Positions 55,332 to 64,000 of a DNA stretch of 64,000 nucleotides are shown here, one piece after another. The notes beneath the pieces were generated by a model that was not told the origin of the DNA, made no database searches, and saw only the letters and a list, made by a program, of their open reading frames with translations. Position 1 is the stretch's first letter; each line of letters begins with the position of its first letter. Origin of the DNA: Treponema socranskii subsp. socranskii VPI DR56BR1116 = ATCC 35536 (GTDB lineage Bacteria; Spirochaetota; Spirochaetia; Treponematales; Treponemataceae); the NCBI RefSeq assembly GCF_000468115.1, contig NZ_AVQI01000084.1, positions 1 to 64,000 of the forward strand. The letters run 5' to 3'. The translations under genes were made by a program, and so were the position numbers.

Positions 55332-55453
55332 TTTTCTGCGGAGGCGTTTACATGGAGATGCAAGCGTTGAAACGGTGCGGAGAGTAGACGAAATTTTGTA
55401 TTTCATTCATGATGTAACAAATCGCCGCCTATCGGCCGATTCCGGGAGAAATT

Positions 55454-56461
55454 ATGCGTAAATCGATTATCGCGCTTGCAGTGTTTTGCTCGGTGTTTTC
55501 AGCGTTCGCTCAAAAAACCTTTACGGTTTCGGAATTCAAATCTTATGTCGAAAATTATAAAATCGCATCCGGTGCCGAGAGCGAAACCGTTCCAATAAAA
55601 ATAAAAGACGTGCTCTCTTCCGAAACGCAAAACAATTTGGTGACGCTGACGTGGAAAACCGAAAATTCCCAAAACCTGTATTTCGATTTGGATCTGTCGG
55701 AATGCACTTACGCAGACGACGATTGCATACTCGAGCTTTTTCACATCAAAAATGTGCGCAGATGCGTGCTGCCGATGAGCACAAAATTTCTCCGTTATTT
55801 TGACTGTATGCAGCTTGAAGAGATAACGCTTCCCGACGGGCTTGAGGAAATTAACTATAACGCATTTTTTGACGTGCCTTCATTAAAGCGCATCGAAATT
55901 CCTGCAAGCGTGCGCTATGTCGGCGCTTGTGCTTTCGGCGATTGCCTTTCGCTCGAATACATACTAATCGATAAAACTGCGAATACGAAAGACTGGTCGC
56001 TTGCGTGGAACGCGTGGAACGACGCAAAAATCGTTTATTCGGACGAAAAAGATTTTTCCGATAAAAAGACCGATAAAAAAAACGATGAGCCGCCTGCAGG
56101 GAAAAGAGGTACCGTCGCTTTTGACCATGCCAATTATCACATGTGGGACGATATCGCTTATACGATAACGCTTGCAGAAAAGCCTGCGAAAACGCAAAAG
56201 GCGAACATATTCGTATACGATGTGCATAACGGCGGCGAGCTTATGGGTACGCTTCCTATCAAAATCAAAAAAAATAAAACGGTCTATACTTTTACCGGCG
56301 TTCCGACACAACACTTCGAACTTCCGGAAACCGATTTGATTTATACGATATTGAAAGAATGTCATGAGTATTGGGCAAAAATGAAATTCATCCTCGTATT
56401 AAAAAACGGCGACAGAATCGATTTGGCGGGTTCGGCAAGGTGTTATGTAACTCTGCCGTAG
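55454..56461 (+). CDS. Exported leucine-rich-repeat protein (BspA-like)
   Basis: 335 residues. Signal peptide (IIALAVFCSVFSAFA), then several LRR_5-type repeats in residues about 85-190 (LEEITLPDGLEEINYNAFFDVPSLKRIEIPASVRYVGACAFGDCLSLE), a charged lysine/aspartate linker (KDFSDKKTDKKNDEPP) and a C-terminal beta domain. Related treponemal LRR proteins are adhesins or surface-associated, but this one is short. GGGAGAAATT precedes the ATG. Confidence 0.78.
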   Translation: MRKSIIALAVFCSVFSAFAQKTFTVSEFKSYVENYKIASGAESETVPIKIKDVLSSETQNNLVTLTWKTENSQNLYFDLDLSECTYADDDCILELFHIKNVRRCVLPMSTKFLRYFDCMQLEEITLPDGLEEINYNAFFDVPSLKRIEIPASVRYVGACAFGDCLSLEYILIDKTANTKDWSLAWNAWNDAKIVYSDEKDFSDKKTDKKNDEPPAGKRGTVAFDHANYHMWDDIAYTITLAEKPAKTQKANIFVYDVHNGGELMGTLPIKIKKNKTVYTFTGVPTQHFELPETDLIYTILKECHEYWAKMKFILVLKNGDRIDLAGSARCYVTLP

Positions 56462-56504
56462 ATTTTTTAAGTGATATTTTTTCTACAGATATTTTTTTCG
56501 AACG

Positions 56505-56533
56505 TTTCCAAAATCTGCGATACGTGATAGAAT
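56505..56533 (+). promoter_or_regulatory. Promoter of the divergent deacetylase gene, leaderless arrangement
   Basis: TTTCCA (56505-56510), 17 bases, TAGAAT (56528-56533) with a TG extension. The ATG follows exactly seven bases later, without Shine-Dalgarno. Confidence 0.55.
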
Positions 56534-56540
56534 ACGCGCT

Positions 56541-57833
56541 ATGGCACAAAATGGACGCACGCGCGGGCGGAAAACCGTTTCGCGATCTTCGACTCGAACA
56601 AAGTCCGCCCCTCGTCGGATTCAGGGCAAAAAACATAAAATCGTATTTTCTTCCATGCAGACGGCGATCCTGTGTGTTTTGATCGTCGCCGCCTGTTTTG
56701 CAGTCCTCATCGTCAATTCGGGGCGCAATCCGAAAAACACCGCCGTCGAACATCAGATCGCCTCACAAAATGCGGATAGTGCGGGCGATGCGTCGCGCAC
56801 GGCGGAGGCTCGGCAAAACGGCGATCGGCAAAGTTCACAAAAGCCGCAGCAAAGCGCGGGAAATTCCGTTGCGCGGCAAAGCTCCGGGCGGGAAGCGCCG
56901 CGGAGCGATGTGCCGGGTAAAACCGCATCTGCGGGAACTTCAACCGAGCGGGAGCGCGTGGTCGAAGCGCAGGTTCATCGAAGCGCGGACAACAAATCCT
57001 CCGGCAGCGCAAAGCCCTCGTCTTCCGCACCCAAGGGGCAGCCGGTAAATCCCGCATCCGTAAAGCCGCTTTCGTCGGTAAAGCCGTCGTCTTCCGCGCC
57101 CCTGTCTCCCGCAGTACCCGCATCTCCGCTTCCCGACATTCCGCAGGCGGTAAACGGCGCGAAGCTCGTTTTCGTATTCGACGATGCGGGTCAAAGCCTT
57201 TCGCAGCTTGAAAAATTCCTCTCGCTCCCCTTTCCGATCACCGTGTCCATTTTGCCCAAGCTCGTACATTCGAAAGCCTGCGCCGACAAAGTGCGCGCGT
57301 CGGGCAACGAAGTGATGCTGCACCAGCCCATGCAGGCGGTGAATTTGAACGTCAATCCCGGCCCCGGCGCGGTTACGGCGGATATGCAGACGTCTTCGAT
57401 CGAAGCGCTTATAAAAGAGAATATCGCCGAAATCGGCCCGGTCGCCGGAATCAACAATCACGAAGGCTCTCTCATCAGCGAAGACGAAATGAAAATCGGA
57501 GCTGCGATGCTTGCGGCAAAGGAGAGCGGCGTTTTTTTTCTCGATTCGCGAACGACGAGCCAAACGCGCGTACCGCAGGCTGCTATGGCGCTCGGCATAC
57601 CCTACTATTCGCGGAACGTGTTTCTCGACAATATCAAAGACCGCGAAAAAATCATCCGTGAAATCATGCGCGGCATCGGCATCGCGAACGCGAACGGAGC
57701 TGCGATCATGATCGGGCATATATGGTCGGCGGATATTCTGCCGGGCATATTGATCGAATTTTATCCCGCGCTGAAAAACAAGGGGTATGCGTTTACGACG
57801 GTGAGCAATTCCGGCGCGCTTATCCGCCCGTAA
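56541..57833 (+). CDS. Divergent polysaccharide deacetylase family protein (YibQ-like)
   Basis: 430 residues. A basic N-terminal cytoplasmic part, one membrane helix (residues about 40-60, TAILCVLIVAACFAVLIV), a long low-complexity linker of Ser, Ala, Pro and Gln (to about 205), and a divergent deacetylase domain (LVFVFDDAGQSLSQLEKFLSLPFPITVSILPKL, VMLHQPMQA, INNHEGSLISEDE, FFLDSRTTSQT, IGHIW). The expected Asp-Asp, His and Asn-His positions of this family are kept. It probably acts on cell-wall or exported glycans. No Shine-Dalgarno; a leaderless start is likely. Confidence 0.82.
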   Translation: MAQNGRTRGRKTVSRSSTRTKSAPRRIQGKKHKIVFSSMQTAILCVLIVAACFAVLIVNSGRNPKNTAVEHQIASQNADSAGDASRTAEARQNGDRQSSQKPQQSAGNSVARQSSGREAPRSDVPGKTASAGTSTERERVVEAQVHRSADNKSSGSAKPSSSAPKGQPVNPASVKPLSSVKPSSSAPLSPAVPASPLPDIPQAVNGAKLVFVFDDAGQSLSQLEKFLSLPFPITVSILPKLVHSKACADKVRASGNEVMLHQPMQAVNLNVNPGPGAVTADMQTSSIEALIKENIAEIGPVAGINNHEGSLISEDEMKIGAAMLAAKESGVFFLDSRTTSQTRVPQAAMALGIPYYSRNVFLDNIKDREKIIREIMRGIGIANANGAAIMIGHIWSADILPGILIEFYPALKNKGYAFTTVSNSGALIRP

Positions 57834-57849
57834 GCTGTTTGGAGCGATT

Positions 57850-58878
57850 ATGAAAGTTCTCGGTATCGAATCTTCATGCGATGAAACGGCGGCGGCGATC
57901 GTCGAAGACGGCCGCGTTATTTTAAGCAACGTCGTTGCGACGCAGATCCCGTTTCACGAAATATACAAAGGCGTCGTCCCCGAAATCGCGAGCAGAAAGC
58001 ACGCCGAATGGATTTTGCCCGTCGTAAAGCAGGCGTTCAAAGAAGCCGGTCTTTCGCTCGACGACATCGATGCGGTTTCTGCGACGAACCGTCCGGGATT
58101 GATGGGCGCTCTCCTCGTCGGTTTGACTTACGGCAAAACGCTCGCATGGGCGGCGGGAAAACCCTTTATCGCGGTCAACCACATGCTGGGTCACCTTTAC
58201 GCGGCGCATCTCGCAAACGATATCGCCTACCCGTATCTCGGTCTCCTCGTTTCAGGCGGTCACAGCATCATCTGCAAAGTGCACGGATTCGACGATATCG
58301 AAGTGCTCGGTACGACAGTCGACGATTCGGTCGGCGAAGCATTCGATAAGGTCGCCAAGTTTTACGACCTCGGCTATCCCGGCGGCGTCATTATCGATAA
58401 ACTTTCGAAAGAGGGAGATGCGCGCGCATTTTCGTTTCCCGTTCCCAAGCTCGACGAAAGCGAACACCGTTACGACGTTTCGTTCAGCGGATTGAAAACC
58501 GCCGTCATCCGTCAGCGCGATCTCTTTTTGAACGAAGGCTTCGCGCCGACGACGGAAAATATGTGCGCGTCGTTTCAGGACGTTGCATGCCGCACGCTCA
58601 CGTCGCGTCTTTTCCGCGCGGTGGAAGACACGGGTCTTACGACCGTCGTCGCAGGCGGAGGAGTCGCCGCCAATTCGCACTTGCGCGCGCTGCTCGCCGA
58701 ACGGCGCGATATCACGTGCATATTTCCGCCGCTTAAACTCTGCGGCGATAACGGCGCTATGATCGCAGGCGTCGCCTATCATTTTTTGCAGCGCGGCGAT
58801 ACGAGTCCGCTCAACACTACCGCTTGTGCGCGCATTTCTCAGTTCAAGCGCGGATTGGAACAGGTGCGGAGGCGATAG
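57850..58878 (+). CDS. tsaD: tRNA N6-adenosine threonylcarbamoyltransferase
   Basis: 342 residues. TsaD transfers the threonylcarbamoyl group to A37 of tRNAs reading ANN codons. The ASKHA-fold features are present: GIESSCDETAAAIV, EIASRKHAEWILP, the metal-binding HMLGHLYAAHL, LVSGGHS, and the C-terminal GGVAANSHLRALL and CGDNGAMIAG. GGAG precedes the ATG, 16 bases after the deacetylase gene. Partner genes tsaB, tsaC and tsaE are not in the window. Confidence 0.95.
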   Translation: MKVLGIESSCDETAAAIVEDGRVILSNVVATQIPFHEIYKGVVPEIASRKHAEWILPVVKQAFKEAGLSLDDIDAVSATNRPGLMGALLVGLTYGKTLAWAAGKPFIAVNHMLGHLYAAHLANDIAYPYLGLLVSGGHSIICKVHGFDDIEVLGTTVDDSVGEAFDKVAKFYDLGYPGGVIIDKLSKEGDARAFSFPVPKLDESEHRYDVSFSGLKTAVIRQRDLFLNEGFAPTTENMCASFQDVACRTLTSRLFRAVEDTGLTTVVAGGGVAANSHLRALLAERRDITCIFPPLKLCGDNGAMIAGVAYHFLQRGDTSPLNTTACARISQFKRGLEQVRRR

Positions 58879-58963
58879 CGATAACGCGGTGATTGCGCTT
58901 TATATTACGGGTGTATATTCCGCAAAGCACGGGGAAATGTGATCGTTTTCCATAAAATGCCTT

Positions 58964-59374
58964 TCACTCACGTACTTTTCCTCTGTTCTTTTTAATGTCC
59001 GCGCGCAGTTTTTTTATCTTCAAGCGCCGTTCTCGCGATGCCTTTGTGGGGCATGTCGCTCGCCGCTTTTTTTCGATCCGCGTCGCTGCCGCAATTTTCG
59101 CTTCGATGCGAGAGAGCGCGATTTTTCTGTTCCGCTCCTGAAAGCGTTCGTCCTGCACGTCGACGGAGATAACGCCCGCGTGTATGCTTTTTGCGAGACG
59201 CTGCATGACAAGTTCCCGCTCCGCTTCCGACAAGCCTTCGATTTTTTCGAGCGCTAGGGATGCGTGTACTTTCGTGTTGACTTTGTTTACATTTTGTCCG
59301 CCGGCTCCGCTCGATCGGGCGAATGTCATTTCGGTGTGGAGCGCGATGCTGTCGTGCAGTTTTTGTCTGTCCAT
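58964..59374 (-). CDS. arfB: ArfB-like peptidyl-tRNA hydrolase
   Basis: 136 residues. The release-factor catalytic loop is SSGAGGQNVNKVNTKV (GGQ near residue 34), then a helical part and a strongly basic tail (KKRRATCPTKASRERRLKIKKLRADIKKNRGK) of the kind ArfB inserts in the mRNA channel of stalled ribosomes. It frees nascent chains from ribosomes lacking a stop codon. The ATG at 59374 lies six bases after a TATACT, with TTTACC 17 bases above that, so the transcript is probably leaderless. Longer in-frame upstream sequence overlaps the divergent ABC gene and is not coding. Confidence 0.83.
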   Translation of the reverse strand: MDRQKLHDSIALHTEMTFARSSGAGGQNVNKVNTKVHASLALEKIEGLSEAERELVMQRLAKSIHAGVISVDVQDERFQERNRKIALSRIEAKIAAATRIEKKRRATCPTKASRERRLKIKKLRADIKKNRGKVRE

Positions 59375-59380
59375 ACGGCG

Positions 59381-59409
59381 AGTATAGCACAATCCGCTCT
59401 TGTGGTAAA
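59381..59409 (-). promoter_or_regulatory. Promoter of arfB, leaderless arrangement
   Basis: On the minus strand TTTACC (59409-59404), 17 bases, TATACT (59386-59381) with a TG extension; the ATG follows after six bases. Confidence 0.6.
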
Positions 59410-59422
59410 ATATTTTTTGCCG

Positions 59423-59431
59423 TGCTATACT
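59423..59431 (+). promoter_or_regulatory. Extended -10 promoter of the ABC exporter operon
   Basis: TGC TATACT (59423-59431), exactly seven bases before the ATG at 59439. No good -35 is seen at normal distance. Confidence 0.5.
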
Positions 59432-59438
59432 TTCGGCC

Positions 59439-61172
59439 ATGCCGACGCTGAAGAATCTGACCGGAGGACTTGAAAAAAAATATATTGCATATACGTGTTT
59501 GTCTCCGTTTACGATGATCGGAGAGGTTGTCATGGAGACGGTGATTCCGTACATCATGTCGCGCATCATCGACGTAGGCATCGCGCAGGGTGATATCGTT
59601 TATGTCGTGCGTACCGGCGGCATTATGATAGGCTGTGCGATCGTTTCGCTTTTGTGCGGTACGGCCGGAGCCTTTTTTGCGGCTTCCGCCTCTCAGGGAT
59701 TTTCCCACAATCTCAGGCGAAAGCTTTTTGCAAACGTGCAGGATTTTTCCTTTGCCGATATCGATGAGTTCGGGACGGCTTCACTCGTTACACACCTCAC
59801 CGTCGACGTGCCGAATGCGCAAAACGTGTATCAGACGCTCATCCGGCCGAGCGTGCGCGCGCCCTTTATGCTCGTATCGGGTACGGTTATGGCATACGTC
59901 ATAAACGGCCGCCTCGCTTCGATTTTTCTCGTTTCGATTCCGATTTTAATAATCGCCATCGCCATCGTTTCTTCGAAAGCGTATCCTCGATTCGGAAAAA
60001 TGCTTGCAAAATACGATGCGCTCAATACGATCATTCAGGAAAATCTCATCGCGATCCGAGTCGTAAAAGCTTTTGTACGCGGAAAATTCGAATGCGAAAA
60101 ATTCGCTTTTTCGGCGGACGCCGTAAGACGTGCGCAGGTTTCGGCGGAAAAAGTTGTTTTATGGATTTGGCCCGTCATGCAGATGACCGTGTACAGTACG
60201 ATTATCGCTTCTCTGTGGTTCGGCGGCAATATGATAATTGCAGGCGATATGAAAACGGGAGAGCTCGTAAGTTTTCTTTCGTACATCACGCAAATCCTCA
60301 TGTCGCTTTTAATGCTCGGCATGATTTTCGTTTCGCTCGTGCTTTCCCGTGCGTCGATCAAGCGCATAAACGAAGTGCTCGATAAAAAAAGCTCCGTCGC
60401 TTCTCCCGATGCCGGACTGAAAATTATTAAAGACGGTTCGATCGATTTTGAAAACGTATCGTTCCGTTATTCCGAGAGCGCAGGCAGCTTTGCCCTTGAA
60501 AACGTCAGTCTGCACATTGCAAGCGGTCAAGTCGCAGGCATCATCGGCGGTACCGGCTCTTCGAAGACGACGCTCGTTTCGCTTATTCCCCGCTTGTACG
60601 ATGTAAGTGCCGGTGCGGTAAGGGTCGGAGGAGAAGATGTGCGACGTTACGATTTGACTTCTCTCCGCGACGGCGTTTCGACGGTGCTGCAAAAAAACGT
60701 TTTATTCAGCGGTACAATAAAAGAAAATCTCAAATGGGGCGATAAAGAGGCGAGTGACGAAGCGATCGTTGCGGCGTGCAAAGCAGCGGATGCCGCAGGT
60801 TTTATCGAATCTTTTCCGTTGGGTTACGATACGGTTCTCGGACAGGGCGGCGTCAATATTTCCGGCGGGCAAAAGCAGCGGCTGTGTATTGCGCGCGCAT
60901 TGTTGAAAAATCCGAAGATATTGATTTTCGACGACAGCACGAGTGCAGTCGATACGGCGACCGAAGCGCGTATACGCTCCGCTTTAAAAACTTCGCATCC
61001 TGAAACGACGAAGATCATCATCGCGCAGCGTATTTCATCGGTGCGGGACGCCAACGTCATCTTCGTACTCGACGAAGGAAAGATAAGCGGTTTCGGCACG
61101 CACGAAGAATTGTTAAAGTCGAATGCGATTTACAGAGAAGTGTACGAGTCGCAGCGCACGGTCGGAGAGTAG
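59439..61172 (+). CDS. ABC exporter, subunit with degenerate ATPase site
   Basis: 577 residues: an ABC type 1 transmembrane domain with six hydrophobic segments (residues 1-310) and a nucleotide-binding domain. Walker A is GGTGSSKTT (about 370-378), the signature is NISGGQKQR, Walker B ends IFDD with Asp in place of the catalytic Glu, and the H-loop reads AQR in place of AHR. These changes mark the degenerate half of a heterodimeric exporter. The partner starts three bases after its stop. Such pairs export drugs, lipids or peptides; substrate unknown. Probably leaderless. Confidence 0.88.
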   Translation: MPTLKNLTGGLEKKYIAYTCLSPFTMIGEVVMETVIPYIMSRIIDVGIAQGDIVYVVRTGGIMIGCAIVSLLCGTAGAFFAASASQGFSHNLRRKLFANVQDFSFADIDEFGTASLVTHLTVDVPNAQNVYQTLIRPSVRAPFMLVSGTVMAYVINGRLASIFLVSIPILIIAIAIVSSKAYPRFGKMLAKYDALNTIIQENLIAIRVVKAFVRGKFECEKFAFSADAVRRAQVSAEKVVLWIWPVMQMTVYSTIIASLWFGGNMIIAGDMKTGELVSFLSYITQILMSLLMLGMIFVSLVLSRASIKRINEVLDKKSSVASPDAGLKIIKDGSIDFENVSFRYSESAGSFALENVSLHIASGQVAGIIGGTGSSKTTLVSLIPRLYDVSAGAVRVGGEDVRRYDLTSLRDGVSTVLQKNVLFSGTIKENLKWGDKEASDEAIVAACKAADAAGFIESFPLGYDTVLGQGGVNISGGQKQRLCIARALLKNPKILIFDDSTSAVDTATEARIRSALKTSHPETTKIIIAQRISSVRDANVIFVLDEGKISGFGTHEELLKSNAIYREVYESQRTVGE

Positions 61173-61175
61173 GGT

Positions 61176-63077
61176 ATGCCGGAAGCAAGACGATTCGAAA
61201 AAAAAGGCTATGCGAAGCCGCAACACGTGCGCTCGACGATAAAGCGGCTCGCGTCTTATATGGCGCAATACAAAGCGCTGTGGATCGCGGTTTTCATCCT
61301 TATCGCCGTAAACGCGGGATCGAGCGTCGTAAGTTCGTATGCGATAAAACCCGCTCTCAACGACTATATCATTCCGCTCATCGGAAAACAGGATCCCGAT
61401 TTAACGAAATTTGTTAAAATGCTTGTCCTCGTTTTTGCGATTTTCGTCGCAGGCTCTTTCGCTTCATGGGGCAGTTCTCGTATCATGCTGCATATTTCGT
61501 CGGACGTGCTTTTCCGCATCCGAAGTGATCTGTTCGAAAAACTTGAAACGCTCCCGATAAAATATTACGATACCCGGACGCACGGGGAAATCATGTCGCG
61601 TTTTACGAACGATATCGATACGCTGCGCGATGTATTCAGTCAGAGTTTGATGCAGCTTTTTTCGTCCGCCCTTACCGTCTCAGGCATATTTGCAATGATG
61701 ATCGTACTGAGTCCCGCGCTCACGCTTATCGCCGTCGCTTCGATCGCGTTCATCATGCTGCTCGCCGCTTTTGTCGGAAAAAAGAGCGCGGGCGCATTCC
61801 GCGATCAGCAAAAAAATATCGGACGGGTAAACGGCTATGTCGAAGAGCTTATCGAAGGGCTGCGCGTCGTCAAAGTGTTCAATCACGAACGCGAAGTGAT
61901 CGCCTCTTTTGCTTCGCTCAACGGCGAGCTTTGCGCTTCGGGGACCCGCGCGAATGCTTACGCGGGTATGCTCATGCCGCTTATGGGAAATCTTTCTCCC
62001 GTTCAGTACGCGCTCGTCGCGGTTGCAGGTGCGCTTTTCGCCATCGGCGGCAAGCTCGATTTGGGTTCCATAGCCGCCTTTTTGCAGTACACGCGAAATT
62101 TCAGCCGGCCGATAACGATGATGAGTCAGCAGTTCAACGGAATATTGAACGCGCTCGCCGGTGCGGAGCGGGTGTTCGCGGTTATCGACGAAGAAGGCGA
62201 AAGGGACGAAGGAAAACTGTGCCTCGTCAACGCGTGCGAAGCGCGCGATAAATTCGGAAAAACGAAACTCGTGCAGTCTTTCGCATATACCGGCGAATGG
62301 GCGTGGAAAGATCCATCCGACACGAAATTGATACAATTGCGAGGCGACGTCGCCTTCGACCACGTGAATTTCGGCTATGACGAAGGAAAAACGGTTTTGC
62401 ACGACATCCGTATGCGCGCCTTGCCCGGACGGAAAATCGCGCTCGTCGGTTCAACCGGCAGCGGAAAGACGACGGTGATAAATCTTTTGACACGCTTTTA
62501 CGACGTCGCCGAAGATTCGGGCAGCATCACGTACGACGGCATTCCGATCAATAAAATTAAAAAGGACGATCTGCGCCGTTCGCTCGGCATCGTACTGCAG
62601 GACACGCATCTTTTTTCCGGAACGATACGCGACAATATCGCTTACGGTAATTTGGAAGCAAGCGATGCGCAGATTATCGCTGCGGCCCGCCTTGCAAATG
62701 CGGACGCTTTTATCCGCAGACTTGAAAAGGGTTACGATACCGTCATTTCGGGCGACGGCGGAAATTTGAGCCAAGGGCAGAGGCAGCTCATTGCGATCGC
62801 GCGCGCTGCCGTCGCCGATCCGCCGGTGCTCATCCTCGATGAAGCGACGAGTTCGATCGACACGAGAACCGAAATGCTCATTCAAAAAGGTATGGACAGC
62901 CTTATGAAAGGCAGGACGGTGTTCGTCATCGCGCACCGCCTCAGCACCGTCCGAAATGCGGATGAAATCGTCGTGCTGGAACAGGGTACGATTATCGAGC
63001 GCGGTACGCACGATGAACTCATCGCTTCCGGCGGCCGCTATTATCGCCTGTATACGGGCAGCGCGATTTTGGAGTAG
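61176..63077 (+). CDS. ABC exporter, subunit with intact ATPase site
   Basis: 633 residues: transmembrane domain (segments from about residue 33) and a canonical nucleotide-binding domain with Walker A GSTGSGKTT (about 425-433), Walker B ILDEATSSID and H-loop AHR. Its signature is LSQGQ, so the site it forms with the partner's Walker motifs is the weak one, while its own Walker motifs meet the partner's ISGGQ at the active site. An insertion of about 45 residues (NACEARDKFGK...) lies between the two domains. GGAGAG precedes the start. Confidence 0.9.
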   Translation: MPEARRFEKKGYAKPQHVRSTIKRLASYMAQYKALWIAVFILIAVNAGSSVVSSYAIKPALNDYIIPLIGKQDPDLTKFVKMLVLVFAIFVAGSFASWGSSRIMLHISSDVLFRIRSDLFEKLETLPIKYYDTRTHGEIMSRFTNDIDTLRDVFSQSLMQLFSSALTVSGIFAMMIVLSPALTLIAVASIAFIMLLAAFVGKKSAGAFRDQQKNIGRVNGYVEELIEGLRVVKVFNHEREVIASFASLNGELCASGTRANAYAGMLMPLMGNLSPVQYALVAVAGALFAIGGKLDLGSIAAFLQYTRNFSRPITMMSQQFNGILNALAGAERVFAVIDEEGERDEGKLCLVNACEARDKFGKTKLVQSFAYTGEWAWKDPSDTKLIQLRGDVAFDHVNFGYDEGKTVLHDIRMRALPGRKIALVGSTGSGKTTVINLLTRFYDVAEDSGSITYDGIPINKIKKDDLRRSLGIVLQDTHLFSGTIRDNIAYGNLEASDAQIIAAARLANADAFIRRLEKGYDTVISGDGGNLSQGQRQLIAIARAAVADPPVLILDEATSSIDTRTEMLIQKGMDSLMKGRTVFVIAHRLSTVRNADEIVVLEQGTIIERGTHDELIASGGRYYRLYTGSAILE

Positions 63078-63123
63078 GGGAAATGCCGGAACCGCGCCGT
63101 TAAATCGATCGTGCGGGAAGCGT

Positions 63124-63573
63124 ATGCGAAGTCAAATCGTACGTGTTGACTATATGCATAAAAACGGCCATACTGTCTTTATGTGTGCCGCCGCTCGAAA
63201 ATCGATTCGATACGACGATATCGGCAGAATAGACGCTCCGCAAATCTGCGCCCTGCCCGGCGTGCTCGACAATATAAGCAGGGAAGGCTGCAAAGTGCAT
63301 TATCCTTTTCCCGTCGTCATAGACCTCGACAGCGATTATGAGATAAGGGTAATGCCCTCGCACATTTCGGGTGAAATGCACAAAACCGCTTTTACGCTGC
63401 TCTGTCATCCGCGCTGGGTAAAAGAAGACAGAGGCGCGACGGAAATCGGCTTCAGTATTCTCCGCTCTCCCGATTCCGTATACCTTTCCGAATATGTCGC
63501 AGGCCTTTCCGACGCTGCCGATGAACAAAGGGTCGAAAATCAAATCGTCGGCTCCGTATGCCAAGTAGTGTAA
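63124..63573 (+). CDS. PilZ domain protein, c-di-GMP binding type
   Basis: 149 residues. The two c-di-GMP binding motifs are complete: RKSIR (RxxxR, residues 25-29) and NISREG (N/DxSxxG, residues 50-55), followed by a beta-barrel pattern (CKVHYPFPVVIDLDSDYEIRV). PilZ proteins pass the c-di-GMP signal to motility or envelope targets. GGGAAG lies before the ATG at 63124. Its stop overlaps the start of the next gene. Confidence 0.75.
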   Translation: MRSQIVRVDYMHKNGHTVFMCAAARKSIRYDDIGRIDAPQICALPGVLDNISREGCKVHYPFPVVIDLDSDYEIRVMPSHISGEMHKTAFTLLCHPRWVKEDRGATEIGFSILRSPDSVYLSEYVAGLSDAADEQRVENQIVGSVCQVV

Positions 63574-64000
63574 AAAAATTACCGGGTGCCGCATTTTTAT
63601 CGTTTCCCGACATGTACGATATACTCGTCTCCGAACTTTGCGAACGTTTTTTTTGCGATTTACGCGATTCCGTGCGATACGGAGATCTGCTCTATGTTCC
63701 GCATATCGATAATTTATTAATTAATAATTTTAAAGGTGATGCGAAAGAAAACGGAAATACGCTTTCGGAAAACGGCGCTTCGAGTCTTTGCACGCCGTAT
63801 TGGTGCCGCACGGCGATGCTCTCGCCTCTTGTGATCGGTTTCGATTCGATAGGGGATGCGGCGCACGCTCTTACCGATATGCAGCGCTCTTGGGCTCCGT
63901 ATCAGTATCGTTTTTTTAGGCGCGCTTCGCTTATTCAGGAAAAACTTCCGTATGTCAATTTCAAAGAGCGCACCTTCCCCGCGCGCATACCCGCGTCTCC
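63558..64000 (+). CDS. Unidentified protein, cut by the window edge
   Basis: An open frame starting with the ATG at 63558, overlapping the end of the PilZ gene by 16 bases, runs to the window end without a stop (about 147 codons seen). The N-terminal part reads MPSSVKKLPGAAFLSFPDMYD and later PYQYRFFRRASLIQEKLPYV. A further ATG at 63612 is possible. It is soluble and rich in Arg, Phe and Tyr. I do not recognise the family with confidence; a nucleic-acid-modifying enzyme is only a weak guess. Confidence 0.55.
   Translation, partial: MPSSVKKLPGAAFLSFPDMYDILVSELCERFFCDLRDSVRYGDLLYVPHIDNLLINNFKGDAKENGNTLSENGASSLCTPYWCRTAMLSPLVIGFDSIGDAAHALTDMQRSWAPYQYRFFRRASLIQEKLPYVNFKERTFPARIPAS

Overview
The window is from a spirochaete, most likely a Treponema with base composition near 50% G+C. 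Three things point there. The gene order rpmG - tRNA-Trp - secE - nusG - rplK - rplA - rplJ - rplL - rpoB - rpoC - rpsL - rpsG is the treponemal arrangement. RpoB carries the asparagine in the rifampicin region that is typical of spirochaetes. Many genes are small lipoproteins, envelope proteins or motility-linked proteins. The species cannot be fixed from this sequence. I saw no prophage, insertion sequence, CRISPR array, rRNA or replication origin.

Layout. 1-1850: recQ, broken by a frameshift plus an apparent short deletion. 1.86-8.6 kb: a carbohydrate uptake and catabolism operon (binding protein, two permeases, SorC-type regulator, P-loop kinase, class II aldolase, PfkB kinase) behind a consensus promoter and a perfect palindromic operator; no transport ATPase is encoded. 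8.6-8.7 kb: a candidate small RNA on the minus strand with its own promoter and terminator. 8.7-9.85 kb: two small envelope proteins. 9.94-22.95 kb: tRNA-Thr, rpmG, tRNA-Trp and the transcription/translation block, with structured leaders before rplK, rplL, rpoB and rpsL. 23.2-26.9 kb: a nuclease-family lipoprotein, an orphan solute-binding lipoprotein and an aminotransferase.

26.9-34.1 kb: a Bat-type operon (MoxR ATPase, DUF58, two VWA proteins, two membrane-anchored accessory proteins), in which the second VWA protein is fused to a TPR domain. 34.1-38.9 kb: Smr protein, aldose-1-epimerase family protein, glycyl-tRNA synthetase, an aldo/keto reductase-like protein lacking part of its catalytic tetrad, and an XRE regulator divergent from a small lipoprotein. 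38.9-44.8 kb, mostly minus strand: an HD-GYP-like protein, then lepB - penicillin-binding protein - DUF115/Maf-like protein as one overlapping operon. 44.8-48.6 kb: a LysM/M23 endopeptidase, a zinc-ribbon protein and a propeller/deacetylase-like protein.

48.7-51.9 kb: an AmmeMemoRadiSam cluster with an adenine-type DNA methyltransferase placed between the fused Memo-AMMECR1 gene and the radical SAM gene. 51.9-52.24 kb: a palindrome-rich island I could not identify. 52.2-58.9 kb: hisD (isolated), def, fmt, an LRR protein, a divergent deacetylase and tsaD. 58.9-64 kb: an ArfB-like hydrolase, a heterodimeric ABC exporter, a PilZ protein and one gene cut by the window edge.

A theme across the window is that several genes have a good -10 box ending only 6-7 bases before the ATG and no Shine-Dalgarno sequence, so leaderless transcripts look common here.
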